From the NCBI GenBank assembly GCA_010015675.1, contig ML976993.1, positions 91,495 through 155,494 of the forward strand: DNA of 64,000 nucleotides, read 5' to 3'. A program made the position numbers and the translations under genes. Within the stretch, counting starts at the first letter, position 1. The number at the start of each line of letters is the position of its first letter. The stretch is from Byssothecium circinans (Eukaryota > Ascomycota > Dothideomycetes > Pleosporales > Massarinaceae). A model generated the notes under the pieces. The model had not been told where the DNA came from. It made no database searches and was given only the letters and a program-made list of their open reading frames with translations. Of this stretch, positions 1 through 11,614 are shown in pieces.

Positions 1-2
1 CG

Positions 3-86
3 TGGGAGAGGACGGTAGAGGTGCTGGAGGGGATTGTGGTGGAGGAGGGATGGGCGGATAGTGTGGAGGCATGGAGTATTGAGTGA
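3..86 (+). CDS. Possible C-terminal end of a gene running off the left edge
   Basis: One frame is open from the window edge to a TGA at 84-86 and reads as a plausible acidic, Val/Glu/Trp-containing C-terminus (about 27 residues ending VEAWSIE). The other two frames close early or are Gly-rich. Nothing identifies the family. It may be the last exon of a plus-strand gene lying mostly outside the window, or chance. Confidence 0.3.
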   Translation, partial: WERTVEVLEGIVVEEGWADSVEAWSIE

Positions 87-456
87 GAGGGCGAGGAACT
101 ACGGTCCGGCAGGATTATCTGTATGTATTGAGTCAGGGCCGGATAGTGTCCTATTTGCGTACTTTGCCTAATGTCTACTTGGTTTGGACTGGGGCGAGTA
201 TCGGCACAAGGATTTAGCGTCATAGGCTTTACACGAAAGCATGGCAGTTTGAGGCAAAAGCGAGGATACAGCTGCGATGTATTATGTTTGATCATGAAGT
301 CGTGTTCATAGACGCATAGGCTCGTCAACCATATGTACTAGACCGTGCCGAGCAAACTATGTAGCAACCGCCATGTTCATGGAGCGATAGCCAAGGCCAT
401 ACCAATTAGACTCCAGATATCTTTCGTGTTCCACGACCCAAGGCACATATACTTGA
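87..456. other. Intergenic, 3' flank of RPN13
   Basis: No credible coding sequence. Probably the 3' untranslated regions of RPN13 (minus strand) and of the gene at the left edge. I see nothing else in it. Confidence 0.5.
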
Positions 457-2119
457 TCAAGTAGTGTCCATCTCATCCTCCTCCTCGTCTTCCTCCTCGT
501 CGTCATCGTCGTCATCATCGTCATCATCGTCGTCCCTACTTCCCTTCTCAACCGTCTTCTTGACACCCTCCACAAATGCCTTGACCGCATCACCACCACC
601 AAGCGGCATACCTCCTCCCCTAATGAAACCGCCATTCTCGACATCTATCTTCAATGCCTGACTGACGTTGGGCAGACCACCATCCCGAAGTGCGACTGTC
701 AGACTGCCCAAGCTCTGCTTCATCTGCGGACTCGTGACAACCCTCTTCAGGATGTCACGCTTCTGCTCTTGATCGAGGGCGTGCATGGCCATCTTTGCGG
801 TGTCTGACTCGGGGTCGATATCGGCAACATCCTCTACTTCTTGCTCAATCAGGAAGAGTGTGGTGGGAAGGTGTGCACAAAGCGAGTCGATGAAGGAGTC
901 GGGCGCCTTGTCAATGACCGGGATCGTGGTAGGAGGGGAGAGTAGATCGAGGAGGGTGGTAAACGGATCCTGCGAGGATTGAGCGCCGCCACTGGCGTTA
1001 CCGCCTTTGAGAGAATTGAGGAAATTCTGTACGATAGCGGAAGCGTCGCCCGAGCCGGAAGCAGCTCTATCAAAAGTTAGCACATGTTACAAATAAGCAA
1101 TGTAGAAAGCAAAGGCTCCTCGAGCGTCCTGGCGGGCGAGCGGGGCACATGATGAATAATGCATATTGTTCTAGTGGTACATGAGTAGTACAGTCCATGC
1201 AGAAGTCCATATGACACTCCGAATGATCTATGCTCCAATAACGCCTCACCGTGATGATGATGAAACACCCTGATGTCCCATTTCCGAAAGTGTGTTTTCG
1301 ACCGCCGCGCGCATGAGACCCGTCAAGTCGACGGCGCCACGACGTCCACGAGATTGGTGATAAGATGAAAGGTTACCTACGCACGACCGCCATCAGCACC
1401 ACCTTCGCGAGATTCTTCTCCTTCTTCTCTAATATCACCTCCTGTGGCTCCTGCACCTGCACCACCAGTGCTTCCATGCCTATTCCGGTTGGAGGAATCA
1501 GCTGCACCCTCAACATCCTCCATAGTCTCATCCTCGTCTCCGCTTCGGCTCACGGCGGCAGCTAGCTCGGCGTGAACGTCGATGTCTTCCTCGCCACTCA
1601 TCATGCGGTCGACAATCTGGCCGAGGGCAAGGTCGCGTTGACTGAACCAGCTGGCATCGCCCTGAGGGTGTTGTGTCTTTGCTTGCATCCAGAACAAATA
1701 GCGTTGTGAGCTAGATGTGTACTTGAGGACAAAAATACGGCCGGAGGTGGGAGAGCGCACATTTCCCGAGTCGGCAGCTGCCTCTTTGCCAGTGTAAGGG
1801 ACGAAAGAGCCGTCGCCGGGGATCATGATGAGGTCGATCTCGGGCTCATCGAGGGGTTTGTCGCGTGGCCGCCAACAGAAGTGGCTGAATCCTGTCTAGT
1901 ATTAGTAGAAGCCTTAGGCAGGCTGCGGTTGACGGACCATCGTCGGACGGGTAGACGTAGATGTAACCAGGCGTCCGCTGCGGCTTGACTTTCTGGTTTG
2001 GCGCACTTCCCTGTTGTTGAGGTCAGCGGGATTGCATCATTTATAGCAATAATACAATATTCACATACGGTAAGCTCGCACCTGCCAGCCTTGAAGGTGA
2101 GCAGCGGTTCGATAGACAT
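457..2119 (-). CDS. RPN13: Proteasomal ubiquitin receptor Rpn13 (ADRM1 family)
   Basis: Subunit of the 19S regulatory particle that captures ubiquitinated substrates and, in many eukaryotes, docks the UCH37 deubiquitinase. Five exons are proposed: 2119-2069, 2010-1938, 1891-1439, 1376-1250 and 1066-457. They sum to 437 codons plus stop. The N-terminal PRU domain (about residues 1-125) contains the YIYVYPSDDG and HFCWRPRD strands and the IPGDGSF segment typical of the family. The middle is Gly/Ser/Glu-rich. A DEUBAD-like helical domain lies at about 280-375 (PDSFIDSLCAHLP, then LPNVSQALKI). The protein ends in a run of about 25 Asp/Glu residues encoded by GAT/GAC/GAG repeats. Intron 2 has a clear TACTAAT branch site. 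The third intron (1438-1377) is the least certain because it is purine-rich, but both flanking phases agree. Start ATG is at 2119, divergent from eL6 219 bp away. Confidence 0.88.
479..535. repeat. GAT/GAC/GAG trinucleotide low-complexity tract
   Basis: On the plus strand this is a run of tcc, tcg and tca triplets. On the minus strand it encodes the poly-Asp/Glu tail of Rpn13. It is an imperfect triplet repeat likely to vary in length between strains. Confidence 0.8.
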
Positions 2120-2338
2120 GGTTGCGGCGTCGTGTTGTTTTGAAGAGGCAAAAGGTCGAAGCTTGTGACGAAGGCGAGTGTTGTTGGAGCTGCGATAAAG
2201 ATTAGTAAGCGGGCGGGGTCGGAATAACTATCGCTCCGCCGCGAGCGCCAAGCGCGCACATTCCGTTACTATTACTAGGAATTAATCGCTTCGGCTTCAC
2301 AACGCCAGGGCTCCAACTCGACGACACCATAATTCGAC
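2120..2338. promoter_or_regulatory. Bidirectional promoter between RPN13 and eL6
   Basis: The two start codons lie 219 bp apart and point away from each other, so both genes must use this interval for at least part of their promoters. I did not identify a specific factor site with confidence. Confidence 0.6.
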
Positions 2339-3144
2339 ATGGCGGACAAACCCACGACGAAGAAGTTTGCCAAGGGCGAGCGTTCGATACCTCACCACTC
2401 CCAGAAGGCCAGCAAGTACTATCCTGCTGAGGACGCGGCCATCCCTAAGAAGGTACGTGACCGACGACGAGAAGGTCTACAGGAGTCAAGAAGACTGCCA
2501 GAGCTTCAGAGCCTCGACAGAATACTCGCGCATCTATGAGCGTCTTTCAAGACCCTTCTGCGCCCACGAGCTTTCGCAATGGAATTTTGGCTGATCAAAA
2601 TACAGGCTCGCAAGTCCGTCCGCCCGGCCAAGGTCCGCCCCTCTCTCACACCCGGTACCGTCGTCATTCTCCTCGCTGGCCGCTTTCGTGGCAAGCGCGT
2701 CGTTCTCCTCAAGCACCTTGACCAGGGTGTTCTCCTCGTCACCGGTCCCTTCAAAATCAACGGCGTCCCCCTGCGAAGGGTCAATGCCCGATATGTTATT
2801 GCGACCTCGACAAAGGTAGACATCAAGGGTGTTGGCGAGGATGTCCTGAAGAAGACCAGCGAGCCTGGCTATTTCACCAAGGACAAGGAAGCTAAGAAGC
2901 CGGGAGAGGATGCATTCTTCAAGCAGGGCGAGAAGCCTCAGGTGGGTGTTTGGAGATGCAAAAAAGGGCAAATGAAGCTAACATGGCACAGAAGAAGGAG
3001 ACCTCCAAGGACCGCGTGGAAGACCAGAAGGCCGTCGACAAGGCCCTTCTCGCCAACATTAAGAAGGAGGCTCACCTCGTCGACTACCTCAGCTCTTCCT
3101 TCAGCCTTCGCAAGACCGATAGGCCACACGCCATGGTCTTCTAA
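2339..3144 (+). CDS. RPL6: 60S ribosomal protein eL6 (L6)
   Basis: Structural protein of the large ribosomal subunit. Three exons, 2339-2452, 2606-2941 and 2992-3144, give 200 residues. The N-terminus is Lys-rich ([10 protein letters not shown]). The second exon holds the conserved eL6 core: [20 protein letters not shown], then [20 protein letters not shown]. The C-terminus HAMVF is characteristic of fungal eL6. The first intron (153 nt) is long for this window and sits after codon 38, as often seen in fungal ribosomal protein genes. Donors are GTACGT and GTGGGT, both with AG acceptors. The start at 2339 is the first ATG and is divergent from RPN13. Confidence 0.95.
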
Positions 3145-3534
3145 GCGAGGGATAGATGGGCATTTGGCGTTTAGTGCATGGGACGTGGGACGAATACGGC
3201 ATGCCGCAGCCTTGATAGCAGGCAGCTCTTTTTCATGGAGGGTCCGGTTTGCATTTTCCTATACGATCTTGTAACAGACAAGCGAATTCGAAACGGTCCA
3301 AAAGTGAATGTGGACGCAGTGGTTTGTGTGATGTCATCCTCAACGATATGTGAAGGAAACAAGTACAGATGCTCTAAGGGCTGATACAGTAATATAGACA
3401 ATTTTACATGACGCAGAAGATCCAGACGCCGCTTAGCCGTTTACCGGCTATCATCGCCAATCGAACACGAACGGGGCTACCGAAACAGATACGAACATTG
3501 TCAGTCTCAACATCGAAATTTCCCGAGTCGACTT
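3145..3534. other. Intergenic between convergent eL6 and hydroxylase genes
   Basis: Short open frames are present on both strands, but none starts with ATG plus coding-like composition. Most likely the overlapping 3' untranslated regions of the two convergent genes. Confidence 0.6.
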
Positions 3535-4645
3535 TCACTTCTTCCCTCTGCCCTTCCTCGCTCTGGCTTTCAACTTTCCAGTCATGCCATTCGCCGCATC
3601 CCCTGCGTCATCAATCGCTCTGCCTGTGCGTTCCTGGACATGGTGCTTCTCCATTTCTTCCTGCAGATCATCCATGACATCCGCCCCCAGAGTTGTTCCA
3701 TGAGCCCAATCAAGCACACCTAAAGGTCCATAATTCCCCTTGCCCTCTGAAATCATATGCGCATCTACTCGCCTCGCCATGCCCTTCAACATGATTGTAG
3801 AAGGCAGGATGCTGTAACCAGAATACGTGAACAGCTCTTCGAGCGAGAACACGGCTAGGAGGAGTAGGTAAGTCATCATATGAAAGCGGAAGGCAATTGC
3901 TGGCAGGTATATAGGCAAGAAGCGATGGACCAGATAGCATGCAGGATGGTCGTAGGCTGCGACGAAAGAGTAGGGTACCTGGACACTGTGATGCCATGTC
4001 TTATGCCATCTAGCAAGGGCACCGCCATTGGGTGAATGCAGAAGTTTTTGATGAATGTAGTATTGGAGGACCTATCGATCATGTTAGCTTTTCATCATCA
4101 ATCGAAGGTTGCGCTAGATCGAAATCATCAGTACTCACATTTCGCGACACCAATCCAATCAAAGCGTGCTTAAGCAGCGACCAAGGATTTGGTAAATGGT
4201 TCAACGACCACTTGCTGCCCTTGATAACCAACAAACTCTTCATCTTCAACACGTCCGTCATCAGCCACTCAATACCAGCCTGTACGCCCACGGCTAACAA
4301 CACATTGAAAACCGCCCAAGCCGCTACCCGTCTAACCTTCCGCGGTCCGCCTCTTTGTCGTGCAGGCAATCCATGTTCTCCCTGCGCTTTTATTTCCACC
4401 ATCAAGCTGGGGAGGAGGAGATCGATGGTGAGGAATAAGGCCGAGGGCAGGATATAGAGGATAGTCCGGAGGAAGAGAGGGCCGAAGAATTCGAGCTGGA
4501 GGGGTGTGTAGGAGAGCGCCAAGGTCGTCCATGTTAAGGAGAAAAAGACGAGATTCAGGGAGGTAGACCAACTGGAGAGGAGGGGGATGGCAAAGAGAGA
4601 AGCGAGGGGGAGGGTGAAGGGGGCGAGTAGTGATGTTAGGGACAT
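3535..4645 (-). CDS. Fatty acid hydroxylase/sterol desaturase superfamily membrane protein
   Basis: Predicted di-iron membrane hydroxylase or desaturase acting on a lipid; the substrate cannot be read from the sequence. Two exons, 4645-4139 and 4071-3535, give 347 residues. The N-terminal half has several hydrophobic segments (about residues 5-75 and 108-135). Histidine boxes follow exon 2: YIHQKLLH, then WHKTWHHSV about 20 residues on, and DWAHGTTLGAD near residue 305. These match the spacing of the superfamily. The tail is Lys/Arg-rich (KARARKGRGKK), compatible with a basic ER-retention-like end. The intron (GTGAGT..ATAG) joins SRN to VLQYY in phase 0. It is more divergent than classical SUR2 or ERG proteins, so I leave the symbol blank. 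Confidence 0.82.
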
Positions 4646-6974
4646 TGTGGGTATTTATTGAGTTTTGGATATCGGCTAGGGAGCTGTAGAAGACGGTAAG
4701 ATGTGGACGCGATAGCCCTCATGGTGTTGGTGGCATGTGCCGTGCGGGCTGATGACGTCGTTGGTGGGAACCCTGCTCATTCGTGCGTTCAGTCGCACAT
4801 GGGGTAAATGCGTTGATGTCTACTGGCCAAGTAAATGTGAAAGTTTTCCAACCAACACGAAGACAGTTTTGGGATACTACATACGCCGGACTGGGAGACC
4901 GTGTGGTGATACGTTATATATGTACTGTACCCTGTGGTACTCCGTAGACAACCCTGACATCTCGTGTCTACTCAACATCATGGACGACTCAATGTACTCA
5001 TCGCTCTTCTGATGGCCTTGTTTCTACGATGGTCGTTGCGCTACAAAACAATGGCTGCAAGGCCTATCGACTGCGGACATCTGGGGCGTTAAGGTCGATC
5101 AACTCGCCTGAAGGTGCTACAACCTATGTCCTCCATCAATCGTAGTGAAGCTCGCTCCTCATGTTCATAACGCCGTAGAGGCGATCAAGAATGCTCAGGT
5201 TTGCTCCAGTTCCGAGGTCTGTCCAACAATCGTCCAGAGGATGGCCGCAGCTGTACCGACACTCTGCTTTAGATCTGGTGCTGAAGCTCTGTCTTCGTGT
5301 ATCTTACAAAGAAATTGGGGTGGAAAGGGATGTTTGCGAAGAGCTATGAACCTAAGCTAAATCCCTAGGGAGCCTGTCGAAGATCTTCAGCACTGGGGTG
5401 CCGTTTGTCAACGGAGACGCTGTCGGAGGAATGCCGCCCTTAGCTCCTGGTCGTCACCAAGGTCTCCCATCACACATACCCGAAAAGTCACCACTAGCCC
5501 CGAATCCATCAATGACGTCCCTATGATCTCCTTCTCCAAGCATCTCTCCCCCTGCCTCGCTTCAGCCTGACGAGTCAAAAGCTTCCGAGCTAACATGGCC
5601 ACCTGCATAACGACGAAGACGAGATAATCACACAACACAAACTCAACATCTCTAGCACCACAATCGCAGGCGTTTCTGTCGTTATGCTGACGCTTCCTTT
5701 CCCGGAAATCACACCGTCTCAATTGCTTCTACTCGACTTGTTTACCACCGGTGGTAGTTTCACGACTCTTCCCATTGGGAGATGTTCATGATGTGTAGCC
5801 CCTGCCAATCACCCGTCTTGCATGTCTTAAAAGGCTATATGGACAGGGGGTTACGATCGTTGATGTTCGATTTCGGTAAGGGTGCACAACAATGGGCGAG
5901 GTTCAATATATAAAGTGTTCTGTCTGAAAGAGACACCAGCGGATAGTCGGCAGACGAAGAGGATGGGCGGGTAGGAAGCTTGTGTGAGATAGGATGTGGT
6001 CTCACGTATCTATGCTGAGGCAGATACTTTGCTCGACCAGCAAGCATAAGAGCCCCTTGGTGTTTCATTCGTTGAATTAATCGCGTGGGAAATTCTCCGA
6101 CGCATATCCAGCCCACCTGGTGGTAAGCTTGAGAGCCGGACCTGCATAAGTAGTGGCTGCTAATTAACAAAACAATAATCATTAAATATTAGACGTTGGT
6201 GAAGTTCGTTGCACGCAAGCCTGTCGTCTAGCGGCCGGCCAGGTTCGCGTCGATGAGGTGACTTCGCGTTCGTACTGGGATGTACCTGGCTACAGATGCT
6301 TCGGGATTCGGGATCCTTATGCTGAGTCTCGCCGATAGATGACAGTGACAAGGGCCACACACGACGGGGGCAAAGAGCAAAGAGCAAAGAACAGAAGATA
6401 GCATGTTGATAGCATTGATATAATCAGATGTGTGTAACCGTAGAGATCGGGAGCCGAGGCTGCTGCTTTATACTGTGGCATAGGGCTGTGATGGAAACAG
6501 CGCAATCGATCGTCGCTTCCCAAAGCAGAGAACAGATAAAGTCTAAAAACGTGGCGGGCTGACCAATCACGGCGGCGTCTGGCCACCCACGCTCGCGGGT
6601 GATGGACCTGCGAGACGTCGTAACCCCTTCTCAGCCCGCGACTGTGTTTACCGCTAACACGGGGTATCCATCTCGCAGGCTGCCTGCGCCCGCGCCCTTC
6701 CAATCGACAGTCGACAGTCTCCCACGACCTCTCGCCCTCACTGGACTCTGGAGTCGCGCCGTGGACTCTCCGTCAACAGCGCTTCTGCGGGTTTCCGCAC
6801 CGACCGCGTCCTATGCACTGCTCAACTTTCAACTTTTTGCGCCCGACCCTCGGCTCCCCAGAACTGCTGCGAGCGCGCCGGCACGGAACAACACGCCTGG
6901 GGACGTGGCTGATTCTGTCTTTGCAAGCTTCAAACACATCTTTTTAGGTCTTCGCAACGGCGCAAACAGGCAAA
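4646..6974. other. 2.3 kb intergenic region between divergent genes
   Basis: Separates the minus-strand hydroxylase from the plus-strand alpha/beta-hydrolase and should hold both promoters. A 104-codon open frame without an ATG (minus, 5722-5408) has a Cys-rich start (CDCGARDVEF) and may be a degraded fragment; no family was recognised. A small AGCAAAG-type tandem repeat lies near 6368-6390. The last 350 bp before 6975 are CT/GC-rich and probably the 5' leader of the hydrolase gene. Confidence 0.5.
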
Positions 6975-9900
6975 ATGTATGGCAAATCACAGCCGCACAC
7001 CGCATCCCCGCCCGACGACGCCAGCCATGGTCCACGGACTCGACCACGACGGCGGAGCTCGCTACCATCAGTGCCAGCAGACATCATCCGGTCCAAGAAA
7101 CGCTCTCCAAACTACATCCGATCGCAGACCGCATCCCCCGAAGTCATATCAAACCTAATCGACTCCCTATCCGCCATCTCCATCTCTGCGAACGACCGTT
7201 TCGAGAACCTCCCGCGCTACGGCAACAGCCTATCCGTCCCTGCAACCCCACACTCGAGCATCTACGGCAGGCACGATGGTAGTTCTCTGGACCGGACGGC
7301 CTACTACAACAACCTAAAAGATCAAAACACTGTCTATCCTGACGACGACGACGACGAAGCCTGCGAACCGCCTGTTATCAAAACCTCGAAACCGCCATCC
7401 GGTCTCTCGCCTCTCACCGCGCCGAAGAAAAAGGACAAGGACAACTCGCTGAGGAGCTACATGAGCAGGGCCGGAGGCAGCTCGATATCTATACATTCGT
7501 CGCACTCTATGCGGTCAGTGAGCAGTATCGGAAACATCAGCGTCGAGGCCGGGATCCCACGACAACTGTCAAACGCCAGCAATCGGACGTCTTCTGACAG
7601 CAAGAGAAGTGCCAAAGGACACAGGAGCCTAATGTATATGCCCTCGCGCGAACGGATGCGAATGAAGGATGCCGAGCGGAAACGTGCCACCATCCAAGGA
7701 CCCGAGGTTGCGTCGGCAGATGCTGGAAAGAAGTCAGTGGTCCAGGTGCCAGTGGCCGAGGATACAATCAATGAAGAGCCTGTGGTGGCAGAGTCTTCGC
7801 GAAGCGCACAGCGGTATTCCAGCCGGGGCGCCAGCCCGCTTCGACATGGCGTCAACTTAGCAAACGGACGTGGCGATGGGAGCCCCACTGACAAAGGTTT
7901 AATTCCGGAACGGGGCTCATCCCTTAGACATTCGGAGAGCCCGTCGAGAAAGGGCAAGAAGAGTCATGGTCGTAAGAGTTCGCGTACTGACTCGCGCAAG
8001 ACAAACACAGTCCCTGAGGAAGACGAAGACGTAGAGCCCATAACGAAGACGAGAGAAAATCTGAAAGAGGAGGTTTTGAAGGAGCTAGAGCAAGAGGAGG
8101 ATGAGGTTGCCCGCAGGATACAAGAATTGAGGAAACAAAAGTTGCTGCGTGATAGATTAGCCGGCAAGCTGCCAGTGGATCCAGACGCAGGGGCTCCCAT
8201 TAGCGCTCGTCCTGTTTCACCACTCGCAAGCGATGAAGTCTCCTCAACCTCAACTGTATCAAGAGTGCGTGAAAAGCGAGCGCAATTCCCTACGAAAGCT
8301 CACAAAGTCCTGGGGATCACAATGCAGCCTGATCCTCCTGACCGAAGAGCGTCCCACGCCCCAGGCTCACAGGATGCTTGCCGAATCCACGAAACACCTC
8401 ACAACCAAGGCCACACAAAGGGCCGGAGCTCTGCTGCTAACGATGGCGATGACTTTACCCCGCTTCCGATCAACTACAAGCTTGCACTCAGAGCTCTCGA
8501 CACACTGGACCGCACATCTCCCGAATCGCCTCCGCCTCCCAGCAGTAGCAACGACTCAAACAGGACTGCAGATACTGTCTCAAGCGGTACACCTCCCAGG
8601 CGCACAAGGTCCTTGGCGATTGGCGGACGATCGGCCATCTGCCGCAAAGCAAGTATATCAAGCCTCATGGGCGGTCAAACAATATTCAAGGATACCGCAA
8701 GTATCAGCAATCGCGCGTCTAGCGAAAGAGGCGCAAGATCAATACGCTCCACCACCGAGGAGATCCAAACACGCCATCTTTCGCTCAGTATGTCACCGTC
8801 GCCAGGGTCGCATAGTTTGCAGAATCGTCCGGCGCCCAAGAAGAAGCGATGGTCGCATCCCGACCTGCCAGCCAATGCCGAAAAATTGCACAACGAGAAG
8901 GTCGACAGAATTAATGCAGCAAGGGCGAAGGGCGCTCAGTCGGGAGGACTATCAGTAGAGAAACCGGCTCGTCCGGTCATTGAGGAACGACCTGCAAGCC
9001 GAGATTCGATTGATGTGGATGTCGACAAGTATTTGAACTCGCCACGCTTGTCGCAAAAGATCCGCCATCCTCAAACAGGTCGCATCATATCATTCTCCGA
9101 AGTTGGAGATCCCAACGGCTTCGCCGTGTTCGTCTGTGTTGGCATGGGTCTGACCAGATTCGTCATGGCCTTTTACGATCAGCTAGCATCGACGTTGAAG
9201 TTGAGGCTGATTACACCGGATCGGCCTGGTATCGGGGGTAGTCAGATTGATCCCAACGGCACCCCTCTGAGCTGGCCAGGTGAGCATTCACTTTCATCGA
9301 CTCATTCTCTGACTAACAGTCTACAGATGATGTTCTTGTGATTTGCCAGGCATTGAAGATCACAAAGTTTTCGCTCCTGGCCCATTCTGCAGGCGCAGTC
9401 TACGCTCTCGCCACTTCATTGCGCATGCCGCAACACATCCGTGGTCAAGTGCATCTTCTCGCGCCTTGGATTCCTCCTTCTCAAATGGAACCTATCGGCA
9501 TTAGCCAGGATCAGCCACCTACACAACAATTGCCTAGATCGCAACGATTTCTGCGAGCTCTACCGCCGTCACTCCTCAAGGTCGCCAACTCCACCTTCCT
9601 AAGCGCAACAAGTGCGAGTCTGCAGCGGACTGGACCAAAGAATTCGCCGAAGACCAGGCGCAAGAGTGTAAGCCCGCAGGTATCCCCACAAGAGCAGGAA
9701 GCCCCTGTGCGACCACCGCTGAAGGACACCCGACGAGAATCAATGATGAGAATGGACCAAATGATGCCGAACACCAGCACTCTGTCTCTCACATTGACCA
9801 ACCCCGCTGATCCCGACCATATCAAGAGACAGCAGCTGAAGGAAGCGCTTTCCCATGCGGAGCGCCAACGTCAACGCGAGTATGATGAGCGGCTGACTTT

Positions 9901-10306
9901 TGCCATCTGGGACCGAGCCACTACGAACGCCAACCCTGCAACCGACCTCATTGTCTGCCTAGAGACCAAGCAGACAATTGGATTCCGATACGAAGACATT
10001 AACCGCTCGGTTGTCATCCACCACGGAAGCAAAGACTCTCGCGTCCCAGTTGACAACATCCGATGGCTCGGTCGCTTGATGCGCAAGTGTGAGGTCAGAA
10101 TCCTTGAGGGCGAGCAGCACGGCCTCATGGCCAGTGCTCAGGTCATGGGCAACGTGCTCACCGAGATGGCGAGCGACTGGGAAGACTGGACAAATGTTGT
10201 ACAAGGCAAGGCGCATGGCGAGAAGAGCGTGTCACGGAAGCGAACAGTGGAGAGGCTTCGCAACCTCGGCTCACGCCATGGTCAGGAAACAGCAATATCA
10301 GCTTGA
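6975..10306 (+). CDS. Large alpha/beta-hydrolase-fold protein with disordered N-terminus
   Basis: Two exons, 6975-9279 and 9327-10306, give 1,094 residues. The intron is GTGAGC..CTACAG; using the nearer CTAACAG acceptor would bring an immediate stop. Residues 1-680 are Ser/Arg/Pro-rich and apparently disordered, with one coiled-coil-like segment near 355-395 (ELEQEEDEVARRIQELRKQK). Residues from about 690 form a hydrolase fold. It starts at the beta-strand region RHPQTGRIISFSEVGDP and includes TPDRPGIGGS and the nucleophile elbow LLAHSAGAVYAL. An acid is plausible in HHGSKDSRVP and the catalytic His in EGEQHGLM. The elbow reads AHSAG instead of the usual GxSxG. A long insertion (about 850-940) interrupts the fold. 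The substrate is unknown. Start ATG follows a CT-rich leader. Confidence 0.82.
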
Positions 10307-11192
10307 CACGGCTATACGCCTACAGCATTCTCACGTTTGGACGCCAGCGCAGCGACGGCGCATTGTATGGACAGTCCCTGCATTCCGGACCCTTTACGAT
10401 AACCTCTTTCCCACGGCCGCAACTTTATCTTCTTTTCAGCGACAACTCTATCTTACCGTTTTTACCTGTTCACTCTTCTATCCCTGTTTAATTTGTCCTG
10501 CCCATACGTTCTACCCTTCACCTTCTTAGCACGTCGCATGATCTTGTTTGTTTCTTCCATTAGTTCGGCGCAGATATACCCTCGATGAACATGGTGCGAT
10601 TTCCGGTATCACGGTTAGCGGCAGATGGGGCTGATAATAATTTTTTTGGCTGTATGTTGAGTCGAGTGTTGGGATCTTGGAGAACTGGTACTTGGTATCA
10701 GGCAGATGTGTATGTAGTAGCAGTAGTAGCATGGTTGTGAATATAGGCGGTGTTTTGAAGTGAGAGGATCGAGGTCGCATATGCTTTTGTTGCTGTGTTG
10801 TGTTGTGTATACCCGTCCGTCTGTGTTGCCGGTAAGGAGAAATGAAAGAATTGTATGTACACTTGAATGAATGGAATTAGTACTTGAGACGGATCTGTTC
10901 CTTCCAGCCCAATGTTCTTCGGCTGGCTTAAACTTTAGGCCTCTTACAAAATTTATCGGACGAAAAGAGAAAAGGCAAAATGGATGAATGAAAGAAGGCT
11001 ACAATCAAAAATGAATCGAACCACAACATCCGAAGAGGCTGGATTGCTGGTGGACTGTGTGTTGAGGTAAGGCAGTAGATACTTGCGCGATGTGCGGGGG
11101 AAGCGATTCGCCGTGTACTATAGTATAGTCGCTTCATCGTCGATTTGATCTATACGCTTGATGGGAGGAATATGCCTGCAATCACTTAGGTT
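10307..11192. other. Intergenic, 3' flank of the hydrolase gene
   Basis: No convincing gene. A TGTTG-type short repeat lies near 10790-10806. Composition is AT-richer than the coding sequence. Probably 3' untranslated sequence and spacer. Confidence 0.5.
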
Positions 11193-11549
11193 GTGCGAAA
11201 CATGAGTTTCGAAGACGGAGTGGATGATGAGGTCAACGGGCTTGAGGAAGCTGTGGTGGGAGAGGATGCGAGGGAAGATTTAATCGCGGAAGTGGGACTA
11301 CTCAAAAGGACCCCGGAGAAGAAGGATGTGCAACTAATTAAAGTCCGACGCGAGCTATATGAAGGGAGGAGGCTGCGGAGGAGGTCAGAGGACTAGGTGA
11401 ATGCTTTGCGGGAGCTTCGATCGTGTGAATTGTTTAGCAAAACAGAGCGGAGAATTAAAACTAGGGTGTATACAGAACCGGCACACGCGGATGTTGGCTT
11501 ATGGAATGCGTGGCGACGCCATTGTTATGGTGCCAAAGAACAATGGTGA
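11193..11549 (+). pseudogene. Coiled-coil-like ORF interrupted by an in-frame TAG (possible relic)
   Basis: From an ATG at 11193 (another Met lies four codons on) a frame runs 67 codons to TAG at 11394-11396. It then stays open in the same frame to TGA at 11547-11549. Before the stop it is Glu/Lys/Arg-rich and helix-prone (DLIAEVGLLKRTPEKKDVQL). After the stop it continues in a similar protein-like style (LRELRSCELFSKTERRIKTR, then a Trp-containing end). I know no family with certainty. The stop could mark pseudogenisation, and no plausible intron removes it. It lies just beyond the 3' end of PPM2, transcribed towards it. Confidence 0.3.
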
Positions 11550-11614
11550 TGGGATCTCAACAGCAATTATGACCTTCATCTCAACTAACGATCTCTCTAT
11601 CAACGAAGGCGGGC

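Noticed and set aside
457..664. Plus-strand poly-Ser frame opposite the RPN13 tail
   Set aside because: It is the antisense shadow of the Asp/Glu repeat.
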